Assembly: GCA_050874585.1 (NCBI GenBank)
Contig: JBNMKZ010000043.1
Location: forward strand, 1-21,681
Length of the DNA: 21,681 bases
Reading direction: 5' to 3'
Origin: UBA1067 sp050874585
GTDB taxonomy: Bacteria > Verrucomicrobiota > Kiritimatiellia > RFP12 > UBA1067
How positions within the stretch are numbered: the first letter of the stretch is position 1; every line of letters starts with the position of its first letter. The translations under genes were made by a program, and so were the position numbers. The notes beneath the pieces are model-generated. The model was not told the DNA's origin, ran no database searches, and was given only the letters and a program-made list of their open reading frames with translations. Positions 7,944 through 15,751 of this stretch are shown here, piece by piece.

Positions 7944-9344
7944 ATGAGAATCACGTTCTACGGTGCGGCACAGACCACGACGGGATCGATGCATCTCGTT
8001 GAAGCGAATGGGAAGCGCATTCTTCTCGACTGCGGGCTTTATCAGGGGCACCGCAAGGAGGCGTTCGAAAAGAACCGTAACCTCCCGGTCGATCCTCGGA
8101 CGATTGACTATGTCATCCTTTCACACGCGCACATTGACCATTCGGGCAATCTGCCGCAGCTCGTGCGCCAGGGCTTCCGCGGACGCGTCTTTGCGCGGCA
8201 GTCCACAACGGAACTGTGCGACGTCATGCTCCGCGATTCGTGCTTCTTGCAGAAGCGCGACCTTGAGTTCGTGAACAAGCGGCGCAAGCGGGACGGGAAA
8301 CGGCTTTTCGAGCCGCTTTACGAGGAGCGCGATATCGATGCCCTGATGCAGCTTTTCGTGCCGACGCATCTCCACGAGCCGCGTGAGATTGCCCCGGGGA
8401 TTACGCTTGAGTTCTTCAATGCCGGGCACATTCTCGGTTCGGCGCTCACCCAGCTCGACATCCGTTCTCAGCACGGGCACAACCATCGTCTTCTCTTCTC
8501 GGGCGACCTCGGGCAACCCAACCAGCCCATCCTGCGGCACTTTGAGTATCCGGCGGGTGCGGACATTCTGCTGATTGAATCCACCTATGCCGACCGCTAC
8601 CATCCGTCGGCCGACGATGTCGAGTACCGTCTGGAGAATCTGCTGAAGCACATCGACAGGCATAACTCGAAGCTCATCATTCCGGCATTCTCGGTCGGGC
8701 GCACCCAGCAGATCATCTACTATCTGAACAGGTTGCGGGCGCGGAACAAGGTGCCGCGTGAGGTTCGGCTCTTCATTGACTCGCCGTTGTCGCAAAAGGC
8801 GACGCGCATCTATGCGAAGCACCGTGAGGTCTACAACGCGGAGGCGCGGGCCATTCTCGCCAACGGGGACGACCCGCTGGAGTTTCCCGGGATGCAGTTC
8901 GTCGGATCTCCCGAGGAGTCCATGGCGTTGAATGATATGCCGGGCCCGATGATTATCATTGCCGCGAGCGGCATGTGTGAAGGCGGGCGCGTGCTCCATC
9001 ACCTGCGCCACGCGGCACCCGATCCCGACAACGTCATCCTCATCTGCGGCTTTCAGGCCGAGAATACGCTGGGGCGGCGGATTGTCGAACGGCGTGATCC
9101 AATCAAGTTGCTTGGCGAGGAAGTCCCGCTCAAGGCGCGGGTTGAGGTCATCAATGCGCTCTCGGCGCATGCCGATCGCAAGGGACTTGGCGAGTGGGTC
9201 GACGAGGTGAAGGACAATGTGCGCCACGCGTTTGCCGTCCATGGGGAACCGGAGAAGGTTGCCGCCATGGCCGAGATGTTGTCCGAGCGCGGTATTCCGC
9301 ATGTTGCCGCGCCCCAGCCCGGGCAGACCTACACATTTGACTGA
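7944..9344 (+). CDS. MBL-fold beta-CASP metallo-hydrolase (RNA-processing type)
   Basis: A 466-residue cytoplasmic metallo-beta-lactamase-fold nuclease candidate of the CPSF73/YsaH-like group. Zinc ligands: HAHIDH at residues 61-66, His162 in NAGHILGSA, Asp188 in FSGDLG. A beta-CASP insert follows (about 200-390) with ESTY, PAFSVGRTQ and the ASGMCEGGRVLHHL block. The C-terminal RMMBL motif is LSAHADRKGL (His409), then VHGE (His433). Members cut RNA or have unassigned substrates; RNA cleavage is a family inference. It has its own promoter and a hairpin directly after its stop, so it is likely monocistronic. Confidence 0.9.
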   Translation: MRITFYGAAQTTTGSMHLVEANGKRILLDCGLYQGHRKEAFEKNRNLPVDPRTIDYVILSHAHIDHSGNLPQLVRQGFRGRVFARQSTTELCDVMLRDSCFLQKRDLEFVNKRRKRDGKRLFEPLYEERDIDALMQLFVPTHLHEPREIAPGITLEFFNAGHILGSALTQLDIRSQHGHNHRLLFSGDLGQPNQPILRHFEYPAGADILLIESTYADRYHPSADDVEYRLENLLKHIDRHNSKLIIPAFSVGRTQQIIYYLNRLRARNKVPREVRLFIDSPLSQKATRIYAKHREVYNAEARAILANGDDPLEFPGMQFVGSPEESMALNDMPGPMIIIAASGMCEGGRVLHHLRHAAPDPDNVILICGFQAENTLGRRIVERRDPIKLLGEEVPLKARVEVINALSAHADRKGLGEWVDEVKDNVRHAFAVHGEPEKVAAMAEMLSERGIPHVAAPQPGQTYTFD

Positions 9345-9347
9345 GAA

Positions 9348-9372
9348 GCGCGGCGGTTTCGTTCTGCCGCGC
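9348..9372 (+). terminator. Hairpin directly after the beta-CASP gene
   Basis: GCGCGGC (9348-9354) pairs with GCCGCGC (9366-9372) around an 11-base loop, 4 bases after the stop codon. The T-run is weak and delayed (GTTTT at 9381), so it is a probable but imperfect terminator. Confidence 0.45.
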
Positions 9373-9401
9373 CCCGCGTCGTTTTCCAGTTGGGACTTGG
9401 T

Positions 9402-9436
9402 CGAGTCGCAACTGGAACTCGTCTGAGTCGCAGGTT
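9402..9436 (+). repeat. 35-bp extragenic repeat, copy 1
   Basis: This 35-base unit (containing CGCAACTGGAACTC) recurs in reverse orientation at 21366-21400 with 30 of 35 bases identical by eye. Both copies lie shortly after the 3' end of a gene (beta-CASP and MATE). Flanking CCAGTTG (9386-9392) and CAACTGG give the copy hairpin potential. Confidence 0.6.
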
Positions 9437-9439
9437 GGG

Positions 9440-9460
9440 CGCGGCGGTTTTGAACCACGG
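9440..9460 (+). repeat. 21-bp direct repeat, copy 1 (CGCGGCGGTTTTGAACCACGG-like)
   Basis: A 21-base unit matches 9764-9784 at 20 of 21 positions (only AAC/AAT differs). The copies are 324 bases apart in the same orientation and bracket a stem-loop. Function unknown. Confidence 0.55.
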
Positions 9461-9536
9461 ACACACGGAAAGCCGCGTTGCGGAACACAGAATGGGGGGG
9501 GTGAGGCCCTGCGGGCGAACACGAAAGGTCGCGAAA

Positions 9537-9587
9537 GCCCTTCGGGACACGAAAGTCGGGAGGGGTTTTCGTGTCCGCCCGAAGGGC
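9537..9587. repeat. Long stem-loop
   Basis: GCCCTTCGGGACACGAAA (9537-9554) pairs with 9567-9587 over 18 bases with one 3-base bulge. The loop is 12 bases. No T-run follows. It could be an RNA structure or part of a dispersed element. Confidence 0.5.
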
Positions 9588-9763
9588 CATGTTCCCGTGA
9601 GTGCCGTTCTGTTCGTGCGTTTCGTGGTTCGGTTTCATGTCGGTTTTTCCTTTCGCGTGTCGGTTTCGTGTCGTCGGTTCGTCGGGGGCTTCGCAGCAAG
9701 CCCCCCATATATATAGCACCATTTAGTCCCAAAAACTTTTTAAGTTGTCAAAATCGTTTGAAA

Positions 9764-9784
9764 CGCGGCGGTTTTGAATCACGG
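9764..9784 (+). repeat. 21-bp direct repeat, copy 2
   Basis: Second copy of the unit at 9440-9460, one base different. It lies 9 bases before the left inverted end of the repeat element that follows. Confidence 0.55.
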
Positions 9785-9792
9785 CGAGAACA

Positions 9793-10034
9793 GGGGACGG
9801 GGACTGCGCCGAACCCCCGCTTGGGAGCGGCGGCGCGCAGAAGGGCGGAGCAAAGCCCCGCCGCGCAGGCGTTGTGTAGGCGCAGGCGCGGCAGTTTGGG
9901 TGGCCTGCCGGACGGCAGACTGGCAAAACCATCTGCCGCGTTCCAGCCTGTCGTTGGCCTGTTGTCCCCCGTTTCGGGCGAGGGGGTGGGAGCGAGGTGG
10001 CTTGCGGGGGTTCGGGGGCGCAGTCCCCGTCCCT
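9793..10034 (+). repeat. Repeat element copy A with inverted ends, left of the RM island
   Basis: About 242 bp. The ends are imperfect inverted repeats: 9793-9820 pairs with about 10005-10034, differing by a few extra G. This resembles a small non-autonomous element, with no transposase. The inner part (9809-9893 and about 9927-9994) is closely matched on the same strand at 19656-19806, on the far side of the restriction-modification locus. Copy A has about 30 bases not present in copy B. Confidence 0.6.
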
Positions 10035-10091
10035 TGTCCTCGTCGGGTTGGCCATGCGGTCGGTCTGCCGCGCCTCGTGCGCATACGCACG

Positions 10092-10164
10092 CGTGCGCGC
10101 GTTCTGAGAGGCTCTCCAGTATTATTTATTAAATACCCTTCACCCTTCAGAACGCGCCCGCACG
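10092..10164. repeat. Large stem-loop in alternating purine-pyrimidine DNA
   Basis: CGTGCGCGCGTTCTGA (10092-10107) pairs with 10147-10164 over 16 bases with a 2-base bulge. The AT-rich loop (TTATTTATTAAATA at its centre) is about 39 bases. Flanks are CGCATACGCACGC-like runs with Z-DNA potential. The TGCCGCGCCTCGTGCGC unit at 10066 recurs at 10345. Confidence 0.5.
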
Positions 10165-10208
10165 CGGGGGCGCACATACGCATACGCACGCACGCACGCG
10201 CGGGCTTA

Positions 10209-10228
10209 GAGTTCTCTCACGAGAACTC
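10209..10228 (+). terminator. Hairpin with downstream T-rich tract
   Basis: GAGTTCTC (10209-10216), loop TCAC, GAGAACTC (10221-10228): a perfect 8-bp stem. A pyrimidine-rich, T-rich stretch follows (GTTTCTTTACC), but not an uninterrupted T-run. It may act as a terminator before the hsdR promoter region. Confidence 0.35.
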
Positions 10229-10313
10229 CGGCTTGTTTCTTTACCCTTTGCCTTTCTCTTTATAGGGGTGCAGGGGGAAGCTTTCTCTTTCCCTTTCCGC
10301 TTTCTTGCCTGCC

Positions 10314-10428
10314 GATGTTGATAACTCCCCGGATGTTGATAACTTGCCGCGCCTCGTGCGCGTACGCGCGCGCGGTCTAAAACCGGGAATATTTATATTC
10401 CCGTCTACGTCTATACCGTCTACGTCTA
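10314..10428. repeat. Cluster of short direct repeats and a hairpin
   Basis: GATGTTGATAACT occurs at 10314-10326 and 10332-10344. CGGGAATA/TATTCCCG form a perfect 8-bp stem at 10384-10403 with loop TTTA. CCGTCTACGTCTA occurs at 10401-10413 and 10416-10428. Such spaced short repeats could be protein-binding iterons; no adjacent replication gene supports an origin. Confidence 0.5.
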
Positions 10429-10555
10429 AGTGCCGCGCCGCTCGGAGCCGCTTCCCGACCAGCTGCGGCGGTGTTCAAAGGGCACATCTCTCATTCTGTT
10501 TCCGGGGGAAGGTTATTTGCTTCTGTCGATTTGCGATTCTTCGCTGTGTCGGTAG

Positions 10556-10585
10556 TTGAATGCAGGGAGCGAGATATGGTATACT
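10556..10585 (+). promoter_or_regulatory. Promoter upstream of the RM operon
   Basis: TTGAAT (10556-10561), an 18-base spacer and TATACT (10580-10585) preceded by TGG. This is the best two-box promoter in the window. It points to hsdR through about 290 bases of leader that hold a small ORF, a palindrome and the C12 tract. I see no better promoter nearer to hsdR. Confidence 0.55.
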
Positions 10586-10608
10586 ACGAGGAGAAGCGAA
10601 AAGATGAA

Positions 10609-10755
10609 ATGAGTTCGCCCGTGCGTGAGATTTTGCAAACGATCTACTTAAATTCACATATATGTGAGTTTGTGTGTTGTTTTGCTGAATTACCCACCCC
10701 CCCCCCCCTCGCAGCCTCTGTGTACGCGGTTCACACGGATGCGGTAATGCGATAG
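10609..10755 (+). CDS. Possible small ORF (48 aa) containing the C12 tract
   Basis: ATG 10609 begins a 48-residue frame (MSSPVREILQ...) about 17 bases after a GAGGAG and just downstream of the promoter at 10556-10585. A competing ATG at 10604 gives only Met-Lys-stop. The frame reads the C12 tract as part of LPTPPPLA, so gain or loss of one C would change its C-terminus. No family is recognised and composition gives no proof of coding. It could be a leader peptide or a chance frame. Confidence 0.25.
   Translation: MSSPVREILQTIYLNSHICEFVCCFAELPTPPPLAASVYAVHTDAVMR
10654..10667. promoter_or_regulatory. 14-bp perfect palindrome, possible operator
   Basis: TCACATATATGTGA is perfectly palindromic and lies 70 bases after the -10 of the candidate RM promoter. 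It looks like a dimeric regulator site, or a small RNA hairpin in the leader. No regulator gene adjoins it. Confidence 0.4.
10697..10708 (+). repeat. Homopolymeric C12 tract
   Basis: Twelve consecutive C in the leader between the RM promoter and hsdR. Tracts of this length are prone to slipped-strand length change in many bacteria, and also to sequencing error. Confidence 0.8.
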
Positions 10756-10882
10756 GCGATATTTACCCTTGCGTCACGCGCATTTTGCGCACGCTCATTC
10801 CCGTTTTGCAACATCCTGCGGGGGATGTGCCGCACTCTCATTCAGGGGAACACGAATTCCAACTTTTTGAGGGAGGCATAAT

Positions 10883-13800
10883 ATGAGTGCTTTATTTAAC
10901 GAAAACACGAGGGTTCAAGTCCCGGCAGCCCTTCATCTGTGCCGCCTGGGGTACACCTACCTGGACTCAATCAGTGAAGATGATTACGAACATAGCACGA
11001 ATATACTTGTCAAGGTGTTTCGAGAAGCTATGAAGCGTCTCAATGCGGGAGTTTCGGATGCTGAGGTGGATGTTCAGTTGCGTAAACTCGTTGACATGAC
11101 CAAAAATGATGACCTTGGACGAGAATTCTATCAGAAAATAACATCCACCAATGGTTTTCGGTTCATTGATTTTAATAATCCAGGAAATAATCTATGGCAT
11201 TGCACAACCGAGTTTGCGTGTGAGAATCCTGAGACGGGTGAGAGTTTTCGCCCCGACATTACTTGCTTTGTCAATGGATTGCCGCTTGCCTTTATCGAGG
11301 TAAAGAAGCCGAACAACCACGAAGGAATACTTGCCGAGCGCGATCGTATCAACAGGCGATTTGCCACGAAATCCTTCCGTTCGTTCCTGAATGTGACCCA
11401 GTTGATGATTTTCTCCAACAATCAGGAATATGATACTGAGAATGTAGTTCCTGTGCAGGGTGCATTTTACGCAACAATAGCGAAAGAGCGAGCATTCTTC
11501 AATGTTTTTCGGGAGGCGGCAACAGCGATCTTGAGGGAATCAGGTTACGATGAGTCGATTGATGATGCGGTTCAGAAGAAGATCCTGAAGCATCGGAATT
11601 GCATTCCAATCAAGGAAGATCCTGAATACAAAAGCAACAAGGGACCGCTAACCCCAACGAATCGCATCCTGACATCAATGCTTTCGCGTAGGCGCTTCTT
11701 ATTTCTTCTCCGATACGCGTTCGCCTATGTGGAGAGGACGGTTGAGCGTTCGGACGGGGAGAAGGTGGAGCGTCTTGAGAAGCATGTGATGCGCTATCAG
11801 CAGCTGTTCGCCACATTGCGTCTTCGGCAGAAACTTTCAGAGGGTGTGAAGGGTGGTGTCATTTGGCATACGCAGGGCAGCGGCAAGACAGCGTTCGCCT
11901 ACTATAATGTCAAGGCTCTTACGGACTACTATGCGGAGCGCAAGACGGTTGCGAAGTTCTTCTTCATTGTTGATCGAATTGACTTGCTTGAGCAGGCGGT
12001 GGATGAGTTCTCGGCTCGTGGACTGATGGTTCAGACCGTCCAGAGTCGGTACGAGTTGATGGAGAAGGTCAAGGATAATACGCCCTTCTATAATCCTGAG
12101 GGAAAGCCCGAGATCATCGTCGTGAATATTCAGAAGTTCAAAGAAGACCATACGCCCGTCAATCTTGAAGGGGGCTATTCCACGAATCTTCAGCGTGTGT
12201 TCTTCATTGACGAGGCGCATCGCGGCTACAATCCGGCAGGATCGTTTCTTGCCAATTTGTTGGAGGCCGACAAGGATTCTGTCAAGATTGCCATGACTGG
12301 TACGCCGTTGCTTGCGGATGAGCGAGCTTCATGGCGTGTTTTCGGCGACTACATCGATACTTACTACTATGACAAGTCCATTAAGGACGGCTACACTCTC
12401 AAGTTGATGCGTGAGGACATTGAGACCGAGTGGCGTGAGCGTATCGCAAATGTTCTTTCGGATTTGGCAGGGCAAGTCGAGGTTAAGAAGTCTGATTTCA
12501 AGAAGACCAAGATTATTGAGCATCCGAATTATCTAAACGGTCTTTTGGATTACATCTTAATGGATATGCGGCGATTTAGGATCCAGAAGGATTGTTCGCA
12601 AGTCGCTGGCATGATTGTCTGTGAGACGAATTCACAGGCGCGTGAACTCTATCGCCTTTTTGTGGAGCGCAATCGCCCCGAGAAGCTGTCTGCGGGTGTT
12701 CGGCCATTTAAGTCCATTCTCGTCCTCCATGATGAGGGCGACAAGGAAGAGCGAAAGGCATCGATTGCCGAATTCAAGAAGACGGAGTCGATTGACTTCC
12801 TGATTGTGAACAGGATGCTTCTGACTGGATTTGATGCGCCGCGACTTAAGCGGCTTTATCTTTTGCGCAAACTCGATGGGCACGATCTCTTGCAGGCGTT
12901 GACTCGCGTTAATCGTCCGTACGGGGATTTTCGGTATGGGTATGTCGTTGACTTTGCGGACATCAAAGAGAACTTCGTTGAGACGAATAACCGTTATCTC
13001 AAGGAACTTCACGATGCCATTTACGGGCGCGACAATGAGACTATTGGGGAGGTTGTCGATCCAGCTGCCGTGCTGTTGGCTTCGCCTGCTGAAATATCTG
13101 AAAAGTTACGAAATCTCAAGGACATCCTCTTCGTGTATGATACCGACAACAAGGAGGAGTTCAGAAAGCAACTTGATGAAGAGTCGGACAAGGAACGTCT
13201 GTTGCTTCTCCGCCGTACGCTCGAAGAGGCGAAGGCACTGACCAATCAGGTTCGCAGTTTCGGTGATGATGAACTCAGGGAAAGAGTGCGCACTCTTGCT
13301 CCAGATGCCATTCCTCAGCTACTTTCGGAGGTCAACCACCGCATTGAGCGTATGAATCTCTTGGATGGTTTTGAGCGCAGTGAAGAGGTCACGGGCATCA
13401 TCAAGGAGGCTCTTGCACAGATGGAATTCACATTCCGTTGCAAGGGAAAGGAAGAGCTAGAGTTTCTCTTCAATGACCTCAAGGATCGTTATCAAGTTGT
13501 GTGCCACGAGTTCACGACCAACATCGATCCGAAGGAGGCCAAGTACGGAACGCTTCTTTCGGAGTTTAAGGATTTCTTCAGAAAGCGGGGGTTTGCTCCG
13601 CAGACGGTTGCCGAGGCAAAGGAGACCATCGGTTATATGGAGTCGGTGATGAAACGGATAAACGAAATCAACCGATTGAATCGAATGCTCAAGGCTCGGT
13701 ATCATGACGATGATCGGTTTGTACGCATTCATAAGCGCATTCGCGAAGAGAACGCCCGCCGCACCATTCCACCGGCAAAGCCTCTTATCTCACTGCACGA

Positions 13801-14026
13801 GGCCGAGATTATGGAGAACCTGAACACAGTCAAGGCTGTGATTGATGAGGAAATTTATAACAATGTGAATATCCTTGGAAATGAAAAAGCCTTTAACAGG
13901 GATGTTCTTCGGGCGGTAAGTCTTCGGCTAAAGGAGATGAAAATTTCTGCATCACATGATGACCGGGTATTCATCCAACGCGAGATTGCACAGGAATATC
14001 TTGCGGGTTATGGGAAGGCCGATTAA
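10883..14026 (+). CDS. hsdR: Type I restriction endonuclease subunit R
   Basis: A 1047-residue motor and nuclease subunit that translocates and cuts DNA unmethylated at the HsdS-defined site. The N-terminal PD-(D/E)xK nuclease reads RPDITCF (D125) and FIEVKK (E139, K141). The helicase has Walker A HTQGSGKT (K335), DEAH box 443-446, MTGTPL, and later motifs TGFDAPRLK and QALTRVNRPYG. The C-terminal part is helical and contacts the methylase in relatives. Length is usual for the family. GGGAGG ends 6 bases before ATG 10883. hsdM follows after 35 bases. Confidence 0.96.
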   Translation: MSALFNENTRVQVPAALHLCRLGYTYLDSISEDDYEHSTNILVKVFREAMKRLNAGVSDAEVDVQLRKLVDMTKNDDLGREFYQKITSTNGFRFIDFNNPGNNLWHCTTEFACENPETGESFRPDITCFVNGLPLAFIEVKKPNNHEGILAERDRINRRFATKSFRSFLNVTQLMIFSNNQEYDTENVVPVQGAFYATIAKERAFFNVFREAATAILRESGYDESIDDAVQKKILKHRNCIPIKEDPEYKSNKGPLTPTNRILTSMLSRRRFLFLLRYAFAYVERTVERSDGEKVERLEKHVMRYQQLFATLRLRQKLSEGVKGGVIWHTQGSGKTAFAYYNVKALTDYYAERKTVAKFFFIVDRIDLLEQAVDEFSARGLMVQTVQSRYELMEKVKDNTPFYNPEGKPEIIVVNIQKFKEDHTPVNLEGGYSTNLQRVFFIDEAHRGYNPAGSFLANLLEADKDSVKIAMTGTPLLADERASWRVFGDYIDTYYYDKSIKDGYTLKLMREDIETEWRERIANVLSDLAGQVEVKKSDFKKTKIIEHPNYLNGLLDYILMDMRRFRIQKDCSQVAGMIVCETNSQARELYRLFVERNRPEKLSAGVRPFKSILVLHDEGDKEERKASIAEFKKTESIDFLIVNRMLLTGFDAPRLKRLYLLRKLDGHDLLQALTRVNRPYGDFRYGYVVDFADIKENFVETNNRYLKELHDAIYGRDNETIGEVVDPAAVLLASPAEISEKLRNLKDILFVYDTDNKEEFRKQLDEESDKERLLLLRRTLEEAKALTNQVRSFGDDELRERVRTLAPDAIPQLLSEVNHRIERMNLLDGFERSEEVTGIIKEALAQMEFTFRCKGKEELEFLFNDLKDRYQVVCHEFTTNIDPKEAKYGTLLSEFKDFFRKRGFAPQTVAEAKETIGYMESVMKRINEINRLNRMLKARYHDDDRFVRIHKRIREENARRTIPPAKPLISLHEAEIMENLNTVKAVIDEEIYNNVNILGNEKAFNRDVLRAVSLRLKEMKISASHDDRVFIQREIAQEYLAGYGKAD

Positions 14027-14061
14027 GCGAAGAGGACAATTGATAAATAAGGGAATGTGAA

Positions 14062-15738
14062 ATGCAATCAAGCACAGTTGAACTGTCAACCCGTGAACTC
14101 ATAGACGCGCTCAAGCAATCGTGCGGCAGCTACGGGTTGGGGAACGATGGAAACGAGTACAAGATCATTGTTCAGGTTTTTCTCTACAAGTATTTCAACG
14201 ACAAGTTTGGGTATGAGGCGAAAAGAATTAAGGGATTCGGTGATCGGCTTCGAGCTGCATCAAAATGGGACGCTGAATACGACAACTTTACAGACGATGA
14301 AGTAGTGGATTTATTCGATTGTCTTTCATCGTCTACGCCGCGTCTGAAGCCGCACCAGACCATTGCGCATCTCTACAATGCGATGAACCAGGGAGATTTC
14401 GCGGTTCTCTTCGATGCGACACTGCGTGAAATTGCCGCGCTTAACTCGGACATTTTTTCTATTGCAACGGATTCCAAGACGAAAATCTCGGTCTTCGACC
14501 ATGCGCTTATTGCAACGACTATCAACGACCCGACAAAACGCGATGAATTTGCGCGCTCGCTCATGCGGCGTATTGCCGACCCGAACGCCAACTTTGAGCC
14601 GATGTTCGCTGAGAAGTACGACTTCTTTGCCACGATGTTCGAGCATCTTATCAAGGATTACAACAAGGACGGCGGAGGTAAGTATGCCGAATACTATACG
14701 CCGCGCTCAATTGCACAGATTATGGCGCGACTTCTCGTCGGCAGGGAAGTGAACCTGAGAAGCGTCACGTGCTACGATCCGTCCGCTGGTTCGGGGACGC
14801 TCCTGATGGCTCTTGCCCATCAAATAGGAGAGAATCGGTGCACCATCTTTTCGCAGGATGTCTCGCAGAAGTCCTCGCAGATGCTTCGTCTGAATCTGAT
14901 TCTCAACAACTTGTCAGGGTCAATTCAGAATGTCGTTCAGGGGAATACGCTCTTGAAGCCTGGGCATCGCAATCCCGATGGGACGCTTCGACATTTCGAC
15001 TTCATCATTTCAAATCCACCGTTCAAGCTTGATTTTCCCGAGGAGCGCGAGGCAATTGCTAAGGACAATGTCCGTTTTTGGGCGGGTGTGCCGAATGCGC
15101 CGAAAAAGGTCAACCCCGATAAGCCGGCGATGAAGATCTTCCTTTGCTTTATTCAGCATCTCCTTTATTCACTCAAGGAGAAGGGCAAGGGGGCGATTGT
15201 CGTGCCGACGGGGTTCATCACGGCAAAGCAAAGCATTGAAGGAAAGATTCTTCAGCGCATCGTTGACGAGCATATCGTCTACGGATGCGTCTCAATGCCA
15301 TCCAATGTGTTTGCAACGACAGGCACGAATGTCTCGGTTTTGTTCTTTGACAATTCGCGAAAGGCCGACAAGGTCGTACTCATTGACGCGTCGAGACTCG
15401 GAGAGGAATACAAGGATGGTAATAATCAGCGCAAGCGGCTTCGTGATTCCGAGATTCAGAAAATCGTCGATACATTCCTCGGCCAAAAGGCGGAGGACGG
15501 ATTCTCGGTCGTTGTCACGCATGATGAGATTAAGGCAAAGGGATATACATTGTCCGCGGGACAGTATTTCGACATCAAGATTGAGTATGTGCCGATAACG
15601 GAAGCGGAGTTTACGGAAAAGATTGCTGGCTTCAAGTCGCGCCTCGCCGAGTTGAATGCAAAAGGTACGGAACTGGACAAGAAAATAGCTACTTATCTTG
15701 ATTCGTTGGAGTTCAATTCGAATGCAGCGAAAGGCTGA
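14062..15738 (+). CDS. hsdM: Type I DNA methyltransferase subunit M (N6-adenine)
   Basis: A 558-residue SAM-dependent adenine methylase that joins HsdS to modify the target, and HsdR to restrict. It has the N-terminal helical HsdM domain, YYTPRSI (211-217), motif I DPSAGSGTLL (239-248) and catalytic motif IV NPPF (318-321). The C-terminal helices would contact HsdS. ATG 14062 has TAAGGGA 7 bases upstream. In ordinary loci hsdS overlaps or abuts hsdM. Here the stop is followed by a hairpin and the first inversion site, and the sense TRD starts 553 bases later. Confidence 0.96.
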   Translation: MQSSTVELSTRELIDALKQSCGSYGLGNDGNEYKIIVQVFLYKYFNDKFGYEAKRIKGFGDRLRAASKWDAEYDNFTDDEVVDLFDCLSSSTPRLKPHQTIAHLYNAMNQGDFAVLFDATLREIAALNSDIFSIATDSKTKISVFDHALIATTINDPTKRDEFARSLMRRIADPNANFEPMFAEKYDFFATMFEHLIKDYNKDGGGKYAEYYTPRSIAQIMARLLVGREVNLRSVTCYDPSAGSGTLLMALAHQIGENRCTIFSQDVSQKSSQMLRLNLILNNLSGSIQNVVQGNTLLKPGHRNPDGTLRHFDFIISNPPFKLDFPEEREAIAKDNVRFWAGVPNAPKKVNPDKPAMKIFLCFIQHLLYSLKEKGKGAIVVPTGFITAKQSIEGKILQRIVDEHIVYGCVSMPSNVFATTGTNVSVLFFDNSRKADKVVLIDASRLGEEYKDGNNQRKRLRDSEIQKIVDTFLGQKAEDGFSVVVTHDEIKAKGYTLSAGQYFDIKIEYVPITEAEFTEKIAGFKSRLAELNAKGTELDKKIATYLDSLEFNSNAAKG

Positions 15739-15751
15739 GATGGTGCATCAC

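Larger units (their letters stand above)
9345..10882. other. Repeat- and hairpin-rich intergenic region between the beta-CASP gene and hsdR
   Basis: About 1.5 kb in which I find no convincing gene apart from one small ORF candidate (10609-10755). Open frames here are GC-driven, overlap one another on both strands and lack family resemblance. The region holds dispersed repeats, long stem-loops, alternating purine-pyrimidine tracts, short direct repeats, one good promoter, a 14-bp palindrome and a C12 tract, itemised separately. A short AT-rich patch lies at about 9708-9760. Confidence 0.7.

Noticed and set aside
8121..9722. 533-codon open frame on the minus strand over the beta-CASP gene
   Set aside because: It is antisense to a gene with complete zinc-binding motifs, shows no family resemblance, and is explained by GC-rich codon use. 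The same holds for the minus frames at 6025-7251 and 1267-2202.
9390..10265. Overlapping open frames of 100-160 codons on both strands in the intergenic region
   Set aside because: They overlap each other, are Arg/Pro/Gly-rich, cross repeats and hairpins, and lack plausible starts; typical of non-coding GC-rich DNA.
10314..10428. Replication origin or plasmid iterons
   Set aside because: Only two copies of each short repeat and no replication or partition gene nearby.
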